A DNA stretch of 64,000 bases from Pigmentiphaga sp. H8 (GCF_003854895.1 NZ_CP033966.1:4340001-4404000), one strand, 5' to 3'; shown: positions 16,641 to 26,269, numbered from the stretch's first letter. A program made the numbers and translations. Notes: generated by a model from the sequence alone, not told the origin.

Positions 16641-18140
16641 GCTCAGTCTGATTTCGACATAGGCCTTGTCCCGCAACTGCCGAGCCCAGTCCTCGTACGC
16701 CTGGTCCAGCTTGCGCTGGAACAGCGTCTGGCGCGCCTCGGCACGCTGCCGCTCGCGGCCGACGTCCTGCGTGCGGCGCTCGACGACCTGGATCAGGTGC
16801 CAGCCGAACGGCGACTGCACGGGCTCGCTCACCTGGCCGGGCTGCAGCGCATCCATGGCGCGCTCGAACTCCGGCACGGTTTCCTGGGGCGACAGCCAGC
16901 CCAGGTCGCCGCCCTGCGGCGCCGAGGCATCGTTGGAATATTGCCGGGCCATGTCGGCGAAGCTCGACCCGCCCTGCACGATGCGCTGGCGGATGTTGGC
17001 CAGGCGCTCGCGCGCCTGCTCGGCGGTCAGCACCTGGGTCGGCCGGATCAGGATGTGCCGGGCATGCGTCTGCCGCACGGGCATCGCGCCAGCGCCGCCA
17101 CCGGCACCGCCGGACGATTTGCGCTCGACCACCTTGATGATGTGGAAACCGTTGCCGCTCTGGATGATCTCGCTGATGCCGCCCTGGCTCAGTTGCGCCA
17201 CCGCGTCGACGAACATCGACGGCCAGCGGTCGGTGGGACGGGAGCCCAGGTCGCCGCCGCGCAGGGCCTCCTCGCCGTCCGAGGACGAGGCCGCCAACTG
17301 GGCGAAATCGGCGCCGCCGCGCGCCTGCTGGAGCAGGGTCTCGGCCTTGCGGCGCAGGCGCGCCACCATGTCGGACGAGCTGCCCTCGGGCACGCGCACC
17401 AGGATCTGTGCCAGCGACAGGTCGGAAGGCGCGCCCTCGTGCTGCTCGGACAGATAGGCATCGATCTCGGGTTCGGAGATCTGGATCTGGCTGTCGACCG
17501 CGCGTTCGCGCAGGCGCATCAGCGTGATTTCCTGCCGCAGGTCGTCGCGGTAGACCGAGAACGGCAGGCCATCGCGCTCGATCTGGTCACGCATCTGCGA
17601 AACCGACACGTTGTTCTGCTGGGCGATCCGGCTGATGGCGCGGTCGAGCTGCAGGTCGTCGATGCGGATGCCGGTCTGCGCGGCCTCCTGCAACTGGGTC
17701 TTCTCGACCACCATGCGTTCGAGCACCTGCTTCTCCAGCGTGGCCGCGTCCGGCGGCGCGATCTGCTGGCGCGCCAGCGTGGCCTGGGCGGCGTGCACGC
17801 GGGCGTCGAGTTCGCGGCGGGTAATGACGTCGGTGTTGACCACGGCGACGATGTTGTCACCCAGCTGGATGCGCGAACCGCTGGTGCTGCGCGGCGCCTG
17901 CGCAGCCGGGGCCGCCGGCGCGGCCGGGGCCACGGGAGCCTGGCTGGCGGGCGGCGCGGACTGCGGCGCGGGCTGCGGTGCCAACAGGGTCGGCCCGTTG
18001 CCGCCCGGCGCGCCGCCGAGGTCACCTGGCATGCGCAGCCCCTGGGCCACCGCCGACCCACCCGCCAAAGCGGCCAGGCAGCAAAGGGCGACACCGTGGG
18101 CCGCTTTCGTCATTCTGGGCAATACCTTGGAAACCATCAT
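16623..18140 (-). CDS. surA: Periplasmic peptidyl-prolyl isomerase/chaperone SurA
   Basis: Outer-membrane protein chaperone in the periplasm. The 505 residues comprise a signal peptide (about 1-33, cut near AVAQ), a long Pro/Ala-rich linker (about 45-88), the SurA N-terminal domain beginning at IQLGDNIVAVVN, and two parvulin domains (about 235-340 and 350-450; second with RHILIRP and GGDLGWLSP). Its ATG overlaps the lptD stop by 4 bases; LptD is itself a SurA client. The last residues (SPPPTP) and stop codon are encoded by repeat copy B, so the native C-terminus seems to have been replaced or extended. Confidence 0.96.
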   Translation of the reverse strand: MMVSKVLPRMTKAAHGVALCCLAALAGGSAVAQGLRMPGDLGGAPGGNGPTLLAPQPAPQSAPPASQAPVAPAAPAAPAAQAPRSTSGSRIQLGDNIVAVVNTDVITRRELDARVHAAQATLARQQIAPPDAATLEKQVLERMVVEKTQLQEAAQTGIRIDDLQLDRAISRIAQQNNVSVSQMRDQIERDGLPFSVYRDDLRQEITLMRLRERAVDSQIQISEPEIDAYLSEQHEGAPSDLSLAQILVRVPEGSSSDMVARLRRKAETLLQQARGGADFAQLAASSSDGEEALRGGDLGSRPTDRWPSMFVDAVAQLSQGGISEIIQSGNGFHIIKVVERKSSGGAGGGAGAMPVRQTHARHILIRPTQVLTAEQARERLANIRQRIVQGGSSFADMARQYSNDASAPQGGDLGWLSPQETVPEFERAMDALQPGQVSEPVQSPFGWHLIQVVERRTQDVGRERQRAEARQTLFQRKLDQAYEDWARQLRDKAYVEIRLSPPPTP

Positions 18141-20413
18141 TCGTACCTTTCGAACACCGTCCCTTTCTCAGGCGGCGGGTTGATTACCTGATAACCCGGG
18201 ATGCTCCGGCGCAGCGTCGTCATCGGGCTCGCCCCGATGCCGCCGAATCCGGTCAGCTCGAGCTGGAAGAACATCGCGGTCGTGGCGTTGTCCTTGGCCA
18301 CCGCGTAGCGCTGGCCGACCAGGCGGAAAGCCCAGCAGCACCCGCCGTTGTATTCGATCCCGGCCACCGCCTCGGCGATCCGGTTCTCGAGCAGCGAATA
18401 GTTGATGCGCCCGATGCCGAACCAGCGGGGGGCCAGCGGCCACTGGAAGGCGATGTCGATCAACTCCTGCCCCGGCACGCTGACCATCTCCCGCTTGTAG
18501 CGGTAGGCCAGCGATACCGTGCTGAGACGCTGCGGGCTCCAGCGCGCGCCGATCGTGGACCGGGTCACACGCTCGATCTTGGGATTGTATTGCACCGTCG
18601 TCTCGCCGCTGAGCGTGGACGTCAGCGCACCGTAGACCGACACCAGGAAGTCGGAACGGCCGTCGGAACTGGGCTCCTCGCCCGGCAGGGTGACCCGCTG
18701 GTCGCTGAAGTACAGCCGCTGGGCACCCATGATGCGCGCGCGCTCCACGCCGGTCTTGGGGTCGAGCCAGCGCGTGGTCAGCGCCGCGGTCAGCTGGTTG
18801 GCCTCGGCGATCCGGTCCCAGCCCGAATACAGATTCTCGGAGAATATCTGCGCGAAATTGAAGTCCGCCAGCGCCGTATCGTAGATGGGCAGGTTCGACT
18901 GGTTGCGGTACGGCACGCGCAGGTAGTAGAGGCGCGGCTCCAGGGTCTGGCGCGCCTCCCTGCCGAGCAGCGTGCTGTCGCGCTCGAAGATCAGGCCGGT
19001 GTCCAGCGACATGATGGGCACGGTACGGTTGGCGGTGTAGGACGCCGCCCCCTGGTAGGAGTCCGTGTTGTAGCGAGTGGAATGGATGCCGATCTTGGGG
19101 ATGAAGAACCCGCCCGGCCGGATGATGGGATACGACACCGACGGATAGGCATAGGCGCGCGACCCGTTCACCAGCGTATTGCTGCGAAAGCGCGTGGCAT
19201 CCGCGTCCATCCGCACGTCGAAGCCGTTCCAGTCGTAGCGCTGGCCGGTCAGGTGCAGTTGCGGCTCGCGGCCGTACGGCGGCACGATGGGCGCCAGCGG
19301 ATCCTGCAGCGTCTGGTAGCTGATCACGCGGCCGTAGGCTTCCCAGTACCCCTGCTGCCAGTTCAGCGAGAACGAACGTTCCAGCGTCGCGGTCGAGGCC
19401 AGGCCCGTGCCCAGCACGGACAGGTCGCGGAAGTACGCGTCGTCGGACGCCTTGGACACGTTCCAGTTGAAGCCCAGGTTGGGCGTCAACTGCTGCCGGT
19501 GCTGCGAACTGAACAGATAGCGGTCGCGCTGCGCGACCCGGTCGTCGGGCAGGTAGCTCAGCCGCGTCACCCCGCTGAACGAAGGCTCCAGGTAGCGGAA
19601 CTCGCCCGACAGTTGCAGCCCGCGGCGGGTCATGAACTTGGGCGTCAGCGTGGCATCGCGGTTGGGCGCGATGTTGAAGTAGTACGGAATCGAGAATTCC
19701 GGACCGCTCTTGCTGGTCAGGCCGAACGTGGGCGACAGGAAGCCCGACTTGCGCTCGTTGTTCAGCGGGAAGGAAATGATGGGCGAGGCCAGGATGGGGA
19801 AATCCTTGAAATAGAGCACCCCGCCATAGCCCACCCCGGTACCGGCGTCATAATCGAAGTCGGCCCGCCGGGCGCGAAGCTCCCAGTCAGGCGTCTCGCA
19901 CGCGCACCCCGTATAGCGCACCCGGTCGGCGCGCACCCGGTTCTGTCCCAGCATGCGGATGCGCTCGGCCGAACCGCTGCCGCCGTTGAGTCCGAAAAAG
20001 AACCGGGCGTTGTCGATCTCGCCCGTGCCGCTGCTCATGTTGAGCTTGAGCCTCGGCCCCGTCAGCAGATTCCCCTCGCGGAACAGCCGCACGTTGCCCA
20101 GTGCTTCCAGTTCGTCCTCGACCTTGTCGTACTCGATGGTGTCGCCCTTCAGGATGGTGTCCTGGCGCCGCACCTGCGCGCTGCCCTCCAGCCGGAGCTT
20201 GTCCTGGTCCTCGGCCGTGAGCGTGTCGGCCTGCATGAACACCGGCAACTGGTCGGGATCGTAGGTGTGCTGGCGCAGGCCCGGCGACAGGCGCAGGCCA
20301 GGGCCGGATACCGGCCCGGCGCCGGCCTGGGATTCGGACGGACCGTCTTGCGCATAGGCCAGCGGCGCTACCGCAAATGCTGCAAACAGGCTGAACCACC
20401 GGATCAATCGCAC
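18137..20413 (-). CDS. lptD: LPS-assembly outer-membrane protein LptD
   Basis: Beta-barrel translocon that inserts LPS in the outer leaflet with LptE. The 758 residues start with a signal peptide (about 1-22, cut near AYAQ), then the OstA-like beta-jellyroll (QADTLTAEDQDKLRLEGSAQ region), then the barrel. Disulfide-forming cysteines are visible in YTGCACETPD and the C-terminal GGCCWAF pair. GTG at 20413 is the only reasonable start, with GAGG upstream. Overlap with surA indicates coupled synthesis of client and chaperone. Confidence 0.96.
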   Translation of the reverse strand: MRLIRWFSLFAAFAVAPLAYAQDGPSESQAGAGPVSGPGLRLSPGLRQHTYDPDQLPVFMQADTLTAEDQDKLRLEGSAQVRRQDTILKGDTIEYDKVEDELEALGNVRLFREGNLLTGPRLKLNMSSGTGEIDNARFFFGLNGGSGSAERIRMLGQNRVRADRVRYTGCACETPDWELRARRADFDYDAGTGVGYGGVLYFKDFPILASPIISFPLNNERKSGFLSPTFGLTSKSGPEFSIPYYFNIAPNRDATLTPKFMTRRGLQLSGEFRYLEPSFSGVTRLSYLPDDRVAQRDRYLFSSQHRQQLTPNLGFNWNVSKASDDAYFRDLSVLGTGLASTATLERSFSLNWQQGYWEAYGRVISYQTLQDPLAPIVPPYGREPQLHLTGQRYDWNGFDVRMDADATRFRSNTLVNGSRAYAYPSVSYPIIRPGGFFIPKIGIHSTRYNTDSYQGAASYTANRTVPIMSLDTGLIFERDSTLLGREARQTLEPRLYYLRVPYRNQSNLPIYDTALADFNFAQIFSENLYSGWDRIAEANQLTAALTTRWLDPKTGVERARIMGAQRLYFSDQRVTLPGEEPSSDGRSDFLVSVYGALTSTLSGETTVQYNPKIERVTRSTIGARWSPQRLSTVSLAYRYKREMVSVPGQELIDIAFQWPLAPRWFGIGRINYSLLENRIAEAVAGIEYNGGCCWAFRLVGQRYAVAKDNATTAMFFQLELTGFGGIGASPMTTLRRSIPGYQVINPPPEKGTVFERYE

Positions 20414-20580
20414 GGGCCTCGAGGAATGAAAAAACGGAAAGTCGAAGAATACGCGAGCCGACGGCCGCGCGCGGTAAAAAAAGATAGCGGCCCGCGGCTT
20501 TTGGCGGGGGGCGCCGGGCCCCGCCGAAAAGGGGGCCGGGCTCGTTCCGGGAACCGATATCGGTCGGTATTATAGGAGGC

Positions 20581-21660
20581 ATGAACGCCATTTCCGATCC
20601 AGCCGCCGGCCAGGCCGGCGCCGACCCCAGGCGGACCCAGGTCGCCGCCTGGCTGTCCGGCCTTCCCCAGCAGCTCCAGCTCGACCCTTCCACCCTCCAG
20701 CCGGCCTCCAGCGACGCCAGCTTCCGGCGGTATTTCCGGGTCGCCATGGGCCCGAGCACCGCGGTCGTGATGGACGCCCCGCCCGACAAGGAGGACTGCC
20801 GTCCCTTCCTCCACGTGGCGGGTCTGCTGCACGACGCCGGCGTGCACGTGCCGCGCGTGCTGGCGCAGGACCTGGGCCAGGGCTTCCTGCTGCTGTCGGA
20901 CCTGGGGCGCAGCACCTACGTCGACTACCTGCGGGGCACGCCCACCCCGCACGATACGCACCGCATCTACATGGACGCGCTGGCGGCGCTGGTGAAGTTG
21001 CAACAAAGCGCAACCACCGACCTGGTGCGCTATGACAAGGCCCGCCTGGCGACGGAGCTCGAGCTGTTTCCGGACTGGTACGCCGCGCGCTACCGCGGCC
21101 AGCCCCTGGACGCGGCCGACCGGACCGCGCTCGACGCCGTGTTCGAAACGCTGATCGACGCCAATATGGCCCAGCCCTTCGTCCTGGTGCACCGCGACTA
21201 CCACTCGCCCAACCTGATGCTGACCGACCTGCCGGCGGGCGGACCGGACTACGGCCCCAATCCCGGCGTCATCGACTTCCAGGATGCGGTGGTGGGCCCC
21301 ATCACCTACGACCTGGCCTCGGTCCTGACCGATGCCCGTACCACCTGGGACGAACCGCAACAGCTCGACTGGGGCATCCGCTACTGGGAAATGGCGCGCA
21401 AGGCCGGCCTGCCGGTGGCGCCCGACTTCGCCGATTTCCATCGCGCCTACGAATGGATGGGGCTGCAGCGCAACCTGCGCATCCTGGGCGTCTTCGCCCG
21501 CCTGGCCCACCGCGACGGCAAGCTCGCCTACCTGGACCACATGCCCCGCGTCAATACCTACGTCCGGCAGGTGGCCAGCCGCTACCTGGCTTTCAAGCCG
21601 CTGATGAAACTGCTGGACAAGCTTGACGGCCAGACGTCCGCCACCGGATACACCTTCTGA
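20581..21660 (+). CDS. amgK: N-acetylmuramate/N-acetylglucosamine anomeric kinase
   Basis: Aminoglycoside-phosphotransferase-fold kinase of 359 aa that phosphorylates MurNAc/GlcNAc at C1 in the peptidoglycan recycling bypass. The catalytic loop is VLVHRDYHSPNLML near residues 200-213 and the Mg-binding loop GVIDFQDAVVGP near 230. A strong AGGAGGC precedes ATG 20581. The identification rests mostly on the murU partner, whose ATG overlaps its stop (TGATG). It is divergent from lptD with a 167 bp shared control region. Confidence 0.92.
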   Translation: MNAISDPAAGQAGADPRRTQVAAWLSGLPQQLQLDPSTLQPASSDASFRRYFRVAMGPSTAVVMDAPPDKEDCRPFLHVAGLLHDAGVHVPRVLAQDLGQGFLLLSDLGRSTYVDYLRGTPTPHDTHRIYMDALAALVKLQQSATTDLVRYDKARLATELELFPDWYAARYRGQPLDAADRTALDAVFETLIDANMAQPFVLVHRDYHSPNLMLTDLPAGGPDYGPNPGVIDFQDAVVGPITYDLASVLTDARTTWDEPQQLDWGIRYWEMARKAGLPVAPDFADFHRAYEWMGLQRNLRILGVFARLAHRDGKLAYLDHMPRVNTYVRQVASRYLAFKPLMKLLDKLDGQTSATGYTF

Positions 21661-22337
21661 TGCGCGCCATGATCCTGGCGGCCGGTCGCGGCGAACGCAT
21701 GCGGCCGCTGACCGACACCGTGCCCAAGCCGCTGCTGCCGGCGGGCGGCAAGCCGCTGATCGTCTGGCACATCGAGCGGCTGGCGCGGGCGGGAGTGCGC
21801 GACATCGTCGTCAACCATGCCTGGCTGGGCGCGCGCATCGAGCAAGCGCTGGGCGACGGCTCGCGCTGGGACGTGCGCCTGCGCTACTCGGCCGAGGCCA
21901 CCGCGCTGGAGACGGCCGGCGGCATCCGCCAGGCCCTGCCCCTGCTGGGCAGCGACCCCTTCCTGGTGATCAACGGCGACATCTGGACCGACTGGGATCC
22001 CTCCCTGGCCCGCGCCGCGGCCGACGACCTGCCGCGGCACGGCCGCCTGGCCTGGCTGGTGCTGGTCGACAATCCCGTCCACCATCCCACGGGCGACTTC
22101 CGCCTGACGCCCGCCGGCCTGGTCCGGGACGGCGAACCTCGGCTGACCTTCGCCGGCATCGGCGTCTACCAGCCGGCATTGTTCGCCGGCCTGCCTGCGG
22201 GCGAGCCGGCCAGGCTGGCGCCCCTGCTGCGCGCCGCCATGGGCCGCGACCAGGTCGCCGGCATGCATCACGGCGGCCGCTGGACCGACGTGGGCACGCC
22301 GCAGCGCCTGGCCGAGCTCGACGCCAGCCTACAATAA
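21660..22337 (+). CDS. murU: N-acetylmuramate alpha-1-phosphate uridylyltransferase
   Basis: Nucleotidyltransferase (225 aa) that makes UDP-MurNAc from MurNAc-1-P, completing the AmgK-MurU route that bypasses de novo, fosfomycin-sensitive synthesis. The N-terminal signature MILAAGRGERMRPLTDTVPK, with the PKPLLP motif following, and the metal site INGDIWTDWD near residues 103-112 are clear. Its C-terminal codons contain TACAAT, likely part of the pepP promoter. Confidence 0.92.
   Translation: MRAMILAAGRGERMRPLTDTVPKPLLPAGGKPLIVWHIERLARAGVRDIVVNHAWLGARIEQALGDGSRWDVRLRYSAEATALETAGGIRQALPLLGSDPFLVINGDIWTDWDPSLARAAADDLPRHGRLAWLVLVDNPVHHPTGDFRLTPAGLVRDGEPRLTFAGIGVYQPALFAGLPAGEPARLAPLLRAAMGRDQVAGMHHGGRWTDVGTPQRLAELDASLQ
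22330..22335 (+). promoter_or_regulatory. Putative -10 element for pepP
   Basis: TACAAT lies 36 bp ahead of the pepP ATG and overlaps the last codons of murU. No good -35 is visible. Confidence 0.35.
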
Positions 22338-22370
22338 ACCCTGGTCATTCCCGCGCACGGATCCATCGCC

Positions 22371-23720
22371 ATGAGCATTCCCGCCCCGGACCTCGCCCCC
22401 TTCGCCGCGCGCCGCCGGCGCGTGCTGGACACCATGCATGCCCGCGGCGGCGGCATCGCGATCCTGCCTACCTCGCGCGAACTCGTCCGCAACCGCGACG
22501 CCGAGTTCCCGTTCCGCTTCGACAGCGACTTCTTCTACCTGACCGGCTTTCCCGAGCCCGAGGCCTGGCTGGTCCTGATCGCCGGCACGGAAGACCGCAG
22601 CATCCTGTTCTGCCGCAGCAAGAACCTGGAACGCGAGATCTGGGACGGCTACCGCATCGGTCCCGACGCGGCCGCCGAGCAGTTCGGCTTCGACCGCGCG
22701 CTGCCGGTCGAGGCGCTGGCCGACGAACTGCCCAAGCTGATCGCCGACCAGCCGGCGCTGTTCGTGCCCATGGGCAGCGACCGCCTGTTCGACACCCACC
22801 TGCGCGGCTGGCTGGACCGGGTGCGCGCCATGGGCCGCTCCGGCGCCACCGCGCCCGCCAGCAGCTACGACCTGCGCGCCATCCTGGCGGAAATGCGCCT
22901 GGTCAAGGACGCCTTCGAGATCGAGACCATGCGCCGCGCGGGCGCCATCTCGGCGGGCGCCCACGTGCGCGCCATGCGGGCGTCGCGGCCGGGCCTGCAC
23001 GAATACGAGATCGAAGCCGAGCTGCTGCACGAATTCCGCCGCCACGGCTCGCAGGCCGTGGCCTACAACTCCATTGTCGCCACCGGCCACAACGCCTGCG
23101 TGCTGCACTATCGCGCCGGGGATGCCGAACTGAAGGACGGCGACCTGCTGCTGATCGACGCCGGCTGCGAACTGGACGGCTACGCCTCGGACATCACCCG
23201 CACCTTTCCCGTCAACGGCCGCTTCAGCGGTCCGCAGCGCGCGCTGTACGACCTGGTGCAGGAAGCACAGAACGCCGCCGCCGCCCTGACCCGCCCCGGC
23301 GCGCGCTGGAACGAGGGCCACGACGCCGCGGTCCGCGTGCTGGCGCAGGGCATGATCGACGAAGGCCTGCTGACGGGCACCCTGGACGGCGTGCTGGAGT
23401 CCCAGCAGTACGCCCGCTTCTACATGCACCGCACCGGCCACTGGCTGGGCATGGACGTGCACGACGTGGGCGACTACCGCGAGCCGGGCACGGCGCCGGC
23501 CGCGGACGAACCCCGCCCGTGGCGCGAACTGCGGCCGGGCATGGTGCTCACCATCGAGCCCGGCATCTACGTCCGCCCGGCCGCCGACGTGCCCGAGCGG
23601 TTCTGGGACATCGGCATCCGCATCGAGGACGACGCCGTCGTGACCGAATCCGGCTGCGACCTGATCACCCGCGGCGTGCCCGTTGCCGCCGACGAGATCG
23701 AAGCCCTGATGCGGGGCTGA
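22371..23720 (+). CDS. pepP: Xaa-Pro aminopeptidase (peptidase M24B)
   Basis: Cytosolic dinuclear manganese peptidase that removes an N-terminal residue preceding proline. The 449 residues have the AMP_N domain (about 5-140) and the pita-bread catalytic domain. Metal ligands are seen in LLIDAGCELDGYASDITRTF (two Asp), HRTGHWLGMDVHD (His), MVLTIEPGIYV (Glu) and GIRIEDDAVV (Glu). It is followed 7 nt later by ubiH, the pepP-ubiH order known from enterobacteria. Confidence 0.96.
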   Translation: MSIPAPDLAPFAARRRRVLDTMHARGGGIAILPTSRELVRNRDAEFPFRFDSDFFYLTGFPEPEAWLVLIAGTEDRSILFCRSKNLEREIWDGYRIGPDAAAEQFGFDRALPVEALADELPKLIADQPALFVPMGSDRLFDTHLRGWLDRVRAMGRSGATAPASSYDLRAILAEMRLVKDAFEIETMRRAGAISAGAHVRAMRASRPGLHEYEIEAELLHEFRRHGSQAVAYNSIVATGHNACVLHYRAGDAELKDGDLLLIDAGCELDGYASDITRTFPVNGRFSGPQRALYDLVQEAQNAAAALTRPGARWNEGHDAAVRVLAQGMIDEGLLTGTLDGVLESQQYARFYMHRTGHWLGMDVHDVGDYREPGTAPAADEPRPWRELRPGMVLTIEPGIYVRPAADVPERFWDIGIRIEDDAVVTESGCDLITRGVPVAADEIEALMRG

Positions 23721-23727
23721 CGCGGGT

Positions 23728-24906
23728 ATGCACGCGGACGTCACCATCCTGGGCGGCGGCCCCGTCGGGGCCACGCTGGCGCTGCTCCTGGCCCGCGCCG
23801 CCGCCCGGCCCGAACGCATCGTGCTGTGCCGCCCCCGGCGCCCCGCCGTCGCCTCCGCCAGCGCGGCGACCGATCCGCGCTCGATGGCGCTCAACCATGG
23901 CAGCCGGGTGCTGCTGGCGTCGCTGGACGCCTGGCCGGACGGCGGCGCCGACATCCTGCACGTCCATGTCTCGCAGAAGGGCCGCCTGGGCCGCACCCAT
24001 ATCTCGCACAGTGACTTCGGCGTGCCGGCGCTGGGCACGGTCGTACCCTATCCGGCCATCGTCGAAGCCCTGGACGCCGCGCTGGCGCTTTCGGGCATCA
24101 CCGTTCGCGCAGGCGAGCCCGCCGCCATCCTGCGCCAGGAAGGCGACGCCGCCGTGATCGGCCAGGAAGGCCAGGAATGGGCCACCCGGGCCTGCGTCCA
24201 CGCCGAAGGCGGCACCTTCGACCACCAGGCCCGCAACGACCTGCACCGCGACTACGGCCAGCATGCGGTCCTGGCCATCGTCCGCGCCAGCCGTCCGCGT
24301 CCGGGCTGGGCCTGGGAACGTTTCACCACCGAGGGCCCGCTGGCCCTGCTCCCCTACCCCGCCGGGCCGGCCCACAACGCCGGCCGCTACGCCCTGGTCT
24401 GGTGCTGCCGCCCCGGCCATGCCGAGCGCCTGGCGGCCCTGGACGACGGCGCCTTCGCCGAGGCCCTGGGACAGACATTCGGCACCCGGCTGGGCAGCTT
24501 CGCCGCCGCCGGTCCGCGCCACCGCTACCCGCTGGGCATCAACCTGCGCCGTCACGTGGTCGACGGCAACGCCGTCGCCATCGGCAACGCCGCCCAGACC
24601 CTGCACCCGGTGGCCGGCCAGGGCATGAACCTCGGCCTGCGCGACGCCGCTCGGCTGGCCGAAAGCCTCGCCCCCCTGCTGCGCGATCCGTCCGCCGGCG
24701 CCGCGCCGTTGCTGGCGGCCTACGCCCGCGCCCGCGGGGCCGACCGCTGGCTGACCAGCGGCCTGACCGATTTCATGCCGCGCATCTTCACGACCGGCCT
24801 GGCCCCCGTCGAACATGCCTGCGGCCTGGCCCTGCTGGGCCTGGACGTATCGCGCACGCTGCGCGGACCGCTGGCGCGACAATTGATGGAGGGGCTGCGG
24901 GCCTGA
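23728..24906 (+). CDS. ubiH: UbiH-family FAD-dependent ubiquinone biosynthesis hydroxylase
   Basis: Aromatic-ring hydroxylase (392 aa) of the UbiH/UbiF/VisC group in ubiquinone synthesis. The dinucleotide motif is ILGGGPVGATLALLLA (residues 7-22) and the family-specific GNAAQTLHPVAGQGMNLGLR lies near residue 285. The assignment to UbiH rather than another paralogue relies on linkage with pepP and is less certain than the family. Confidence 0.85.
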   Translation: MHADVTILGGGPVGATLALLLARAAARPERIVLCRPRRPAVASASAATDPRSMALNHGSRVLLASLDAWPDGGADILHVHVSQKGRLGRTHISHSDFGVPALGTVVPYPAIVEALDAALALSGITVRAGEPAAILRQEGDAAVIGQEGQEWATRACVHAEGGTFDHQARNDLHRDYGQHAVLAIVRASRPRPGWAWERFTTEGPLALLPYPAGPAHNAGRYALVWCCRPGHAERLAALDDGAFAEALGQTFGTRLGSFAAAGPRHRYPLGINLRRHVVDGNAVAIGNAAQTLHPVAGQGMNLGLRDAARLAESLAPLLRDPSAGAAPLLAAYARARGADRWLTSGLTDFMPRIFTTGLAPVEHACGLALLGLDVSRTLRGPLARQLMEGLRA

Positions 24907-24929
24907 TCGCCGCGGCGCCCCGACAGCGG

Positions 24930-24935
24930 TACAAT
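24930..24935 (+). promoter_or_regulatory. Putative -10 element for dusB-fis
   Basis: TACAAT lies 71 bp before the dusB ATG in the 100 bp gap behind ubiH; the -35 position is poor. In many proteobacteria the dusB-fis promoter is growth-rate controlled. Confidence 0.35.
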
Positions 24936-25006
24936 CCCCGCCTTCCTCGGACATTTTGCCTCACGCGCCGCATCCCCGATGAACAGGGCTGACGGCGCAT
25001 TCAGTC

Positions 25007-26008
25007 ATGCGCATCGGCCCCTACGACCTTCCGAACAACGTTTTCGTCGCTCCCATGGCAGGCGTGACGGATCGTCCGTTCCGCCAGCTGTGCAAGCGGC
25101 TGGGCGCCGGCCATGCCGTGTCCGAGATGGCCGCCAGCAATCCGCGGCTGTGGAACAGCGTCAAGACCTCGCGCCGCCTGGACCATGAAGGCGAAAGCGA
25201 TCCCATCGCCGTGCAGATCGCCGGCAGCGATCCCGAAATGATGGCGCAGGCCGCCGTCTTCAACGTCGGCAAGGGCGCCCGCATCATCGACATCAACATG
25301 GGCTGTCCGGCCAAGAAGGTCTGCAACGTGGCCGCCGGCTCGGCCCTGCTGCGCGACGAGGACCTGGTCGCCCGCATCCTGGAGGCCGTCGTGCGCGCCT
25401 GCGAGCCGCTGGGCGTGCCCGTCACGCTCAAGACCCGCACCGGCTGGCGCCGGGCCGACCGCAACGTGCTGCGGGTCGCGCAGCGCGCGCAGGACATCGG
25501 CATCGCGGCCCTGGCCCTGCACGGCCGCACCCGCGAGGACCTCTACATGGGCGAGGCGGAATACGAGACCATCGCCGCGGTCAAGGCCGAGCTCGCCATT
25601 CCCGTCATCGCCAACGGCGACATCGACTCGCCCGAAAAGGCGCGGCGCGTGCTGGATGCAACCGGCGCCGACGCCGTCATGATCGGCCGGGCGGCCCAGG
25701 GCCGGCCCTGGCTGTTCCGGGAAATCGACCATTATCTGCGCACCGGAACCCGCCTGCCCGCTCCCACGCAGGCGGAAATGCGCGAACTGCTGCTGCAGCA
25801 CCTCGACGACCACTACCGTTTCTACGGCGAATACACGGGCGTGCGGACCGCGCGCAAGCATATCGGCTGGTATCTGGGCTCGCTGCCGGGAGGGCCGCAG
25901 TTCTGTGCGCAGCTGAATTTGATAGAAAACACGCGCGACCAATGGCAGGCGGTGGCCGACTGGTTCGATCACCCGATCGACACGCCAGCCTCGCGGCTGG
26001 CCGCCTAG
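25007..26008 (+). CDS. dusB: tRNA-dihydrouridine synthase B
   Basis: FMN enzyme reducing uridine in the tRNA D-loop. The 333 residues show VAPMAGVTDRPFRQLCKRLG at the N-terminus, DINMGCPAKKVCN near residue 100 and IGRAAQGRPWLFREI near residue 225, all diagnostic for DusB. fis follows after 24 nt, the conserved dusB-fis operon. Confidence 0.96.
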   Translation: MRIGPYDLPNNVFVAPMAGVTDRPFRQLCKRLGAGHAVSEMAASNPRLWNSVKTSRRLDHEGESDPIAVQIAGSDPEMMAQAAVFNVGKGARIIDINMGCPAKKVCNVAAGSALLRDEDLVARILEAVVRACEPLGVPVTLKTRTGWRRADRNVLRVAQRAQDIGIAALALHGRTREDLYMGEAEYETIAAVKAELAIPVIANGDIDSPEKARRVLDATGADAVMIGRAAQGRPWLFREIDHYLRTGTRLPAPTQAEMRELLLQHLDDHYRFYGEYTGVRTARKHIGWYLGSLPGGPQFCAQLNLIENTRDQWQAVADWFDHPIDTPASRLAA

Positions 26009-26032
26009 ATCGCGCATCAAGGAAACAACCCA

Positions 26033-26269
26033 ATGAAAGAACATACGCTTGAAGAGTGCGTACGCCACACCCTGGACCGCTACTTCAAGGATCTCGAAGG
26101 CGAGACGACCAGCGGCATCTGGGACATGGTGCTGACGGCCGTCGAGCGCCCCATGCTGGAGGTCGTGCTGGAGAAGGCCGACCGCAACCAATCGCGCGCC
26201 GCCGAGATGCTGGGCATCAACCGCAATACCCTGCGCAAGAAGCTCGACCACTATCAGATCAAGCTCTGA
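26033..26269 (+). CDS. fis: Nucleoid-associated regulator Fis
   Basis: A 78-residue DNA-bending protein. The C-terminal HTH is visible in NQSRAAEMLGINRNTLRKKL. It is shorter at the N-terminus than enterobacterial Fis (98 aa), as in other betaproteobacteria. Downstream of dusB and probably cotranscribed. Confidence 0.95.
   Translation: MKEHTLEECVRHTLDRYFKDLEGETTSGIWDMVLTAVERPMLEVVLEKADRNQSRAAEMLGINRNTLRKKLDHYQIKL

Noticed and set aside
17978..20575. 865-codon plus-strand open frame opposite lptD/surA
   Set aside because: It is an antisense shadow of two certain genes; its composition (Arg/Gly/His-rich) and lack of family motifs reflect GC-rich complementary codons.
21623..24157. 844-codon plus-strand open frame overlapping murU, pepP and ubiH
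   Set aside because: Out-of-frame reading through three well-supported genes.
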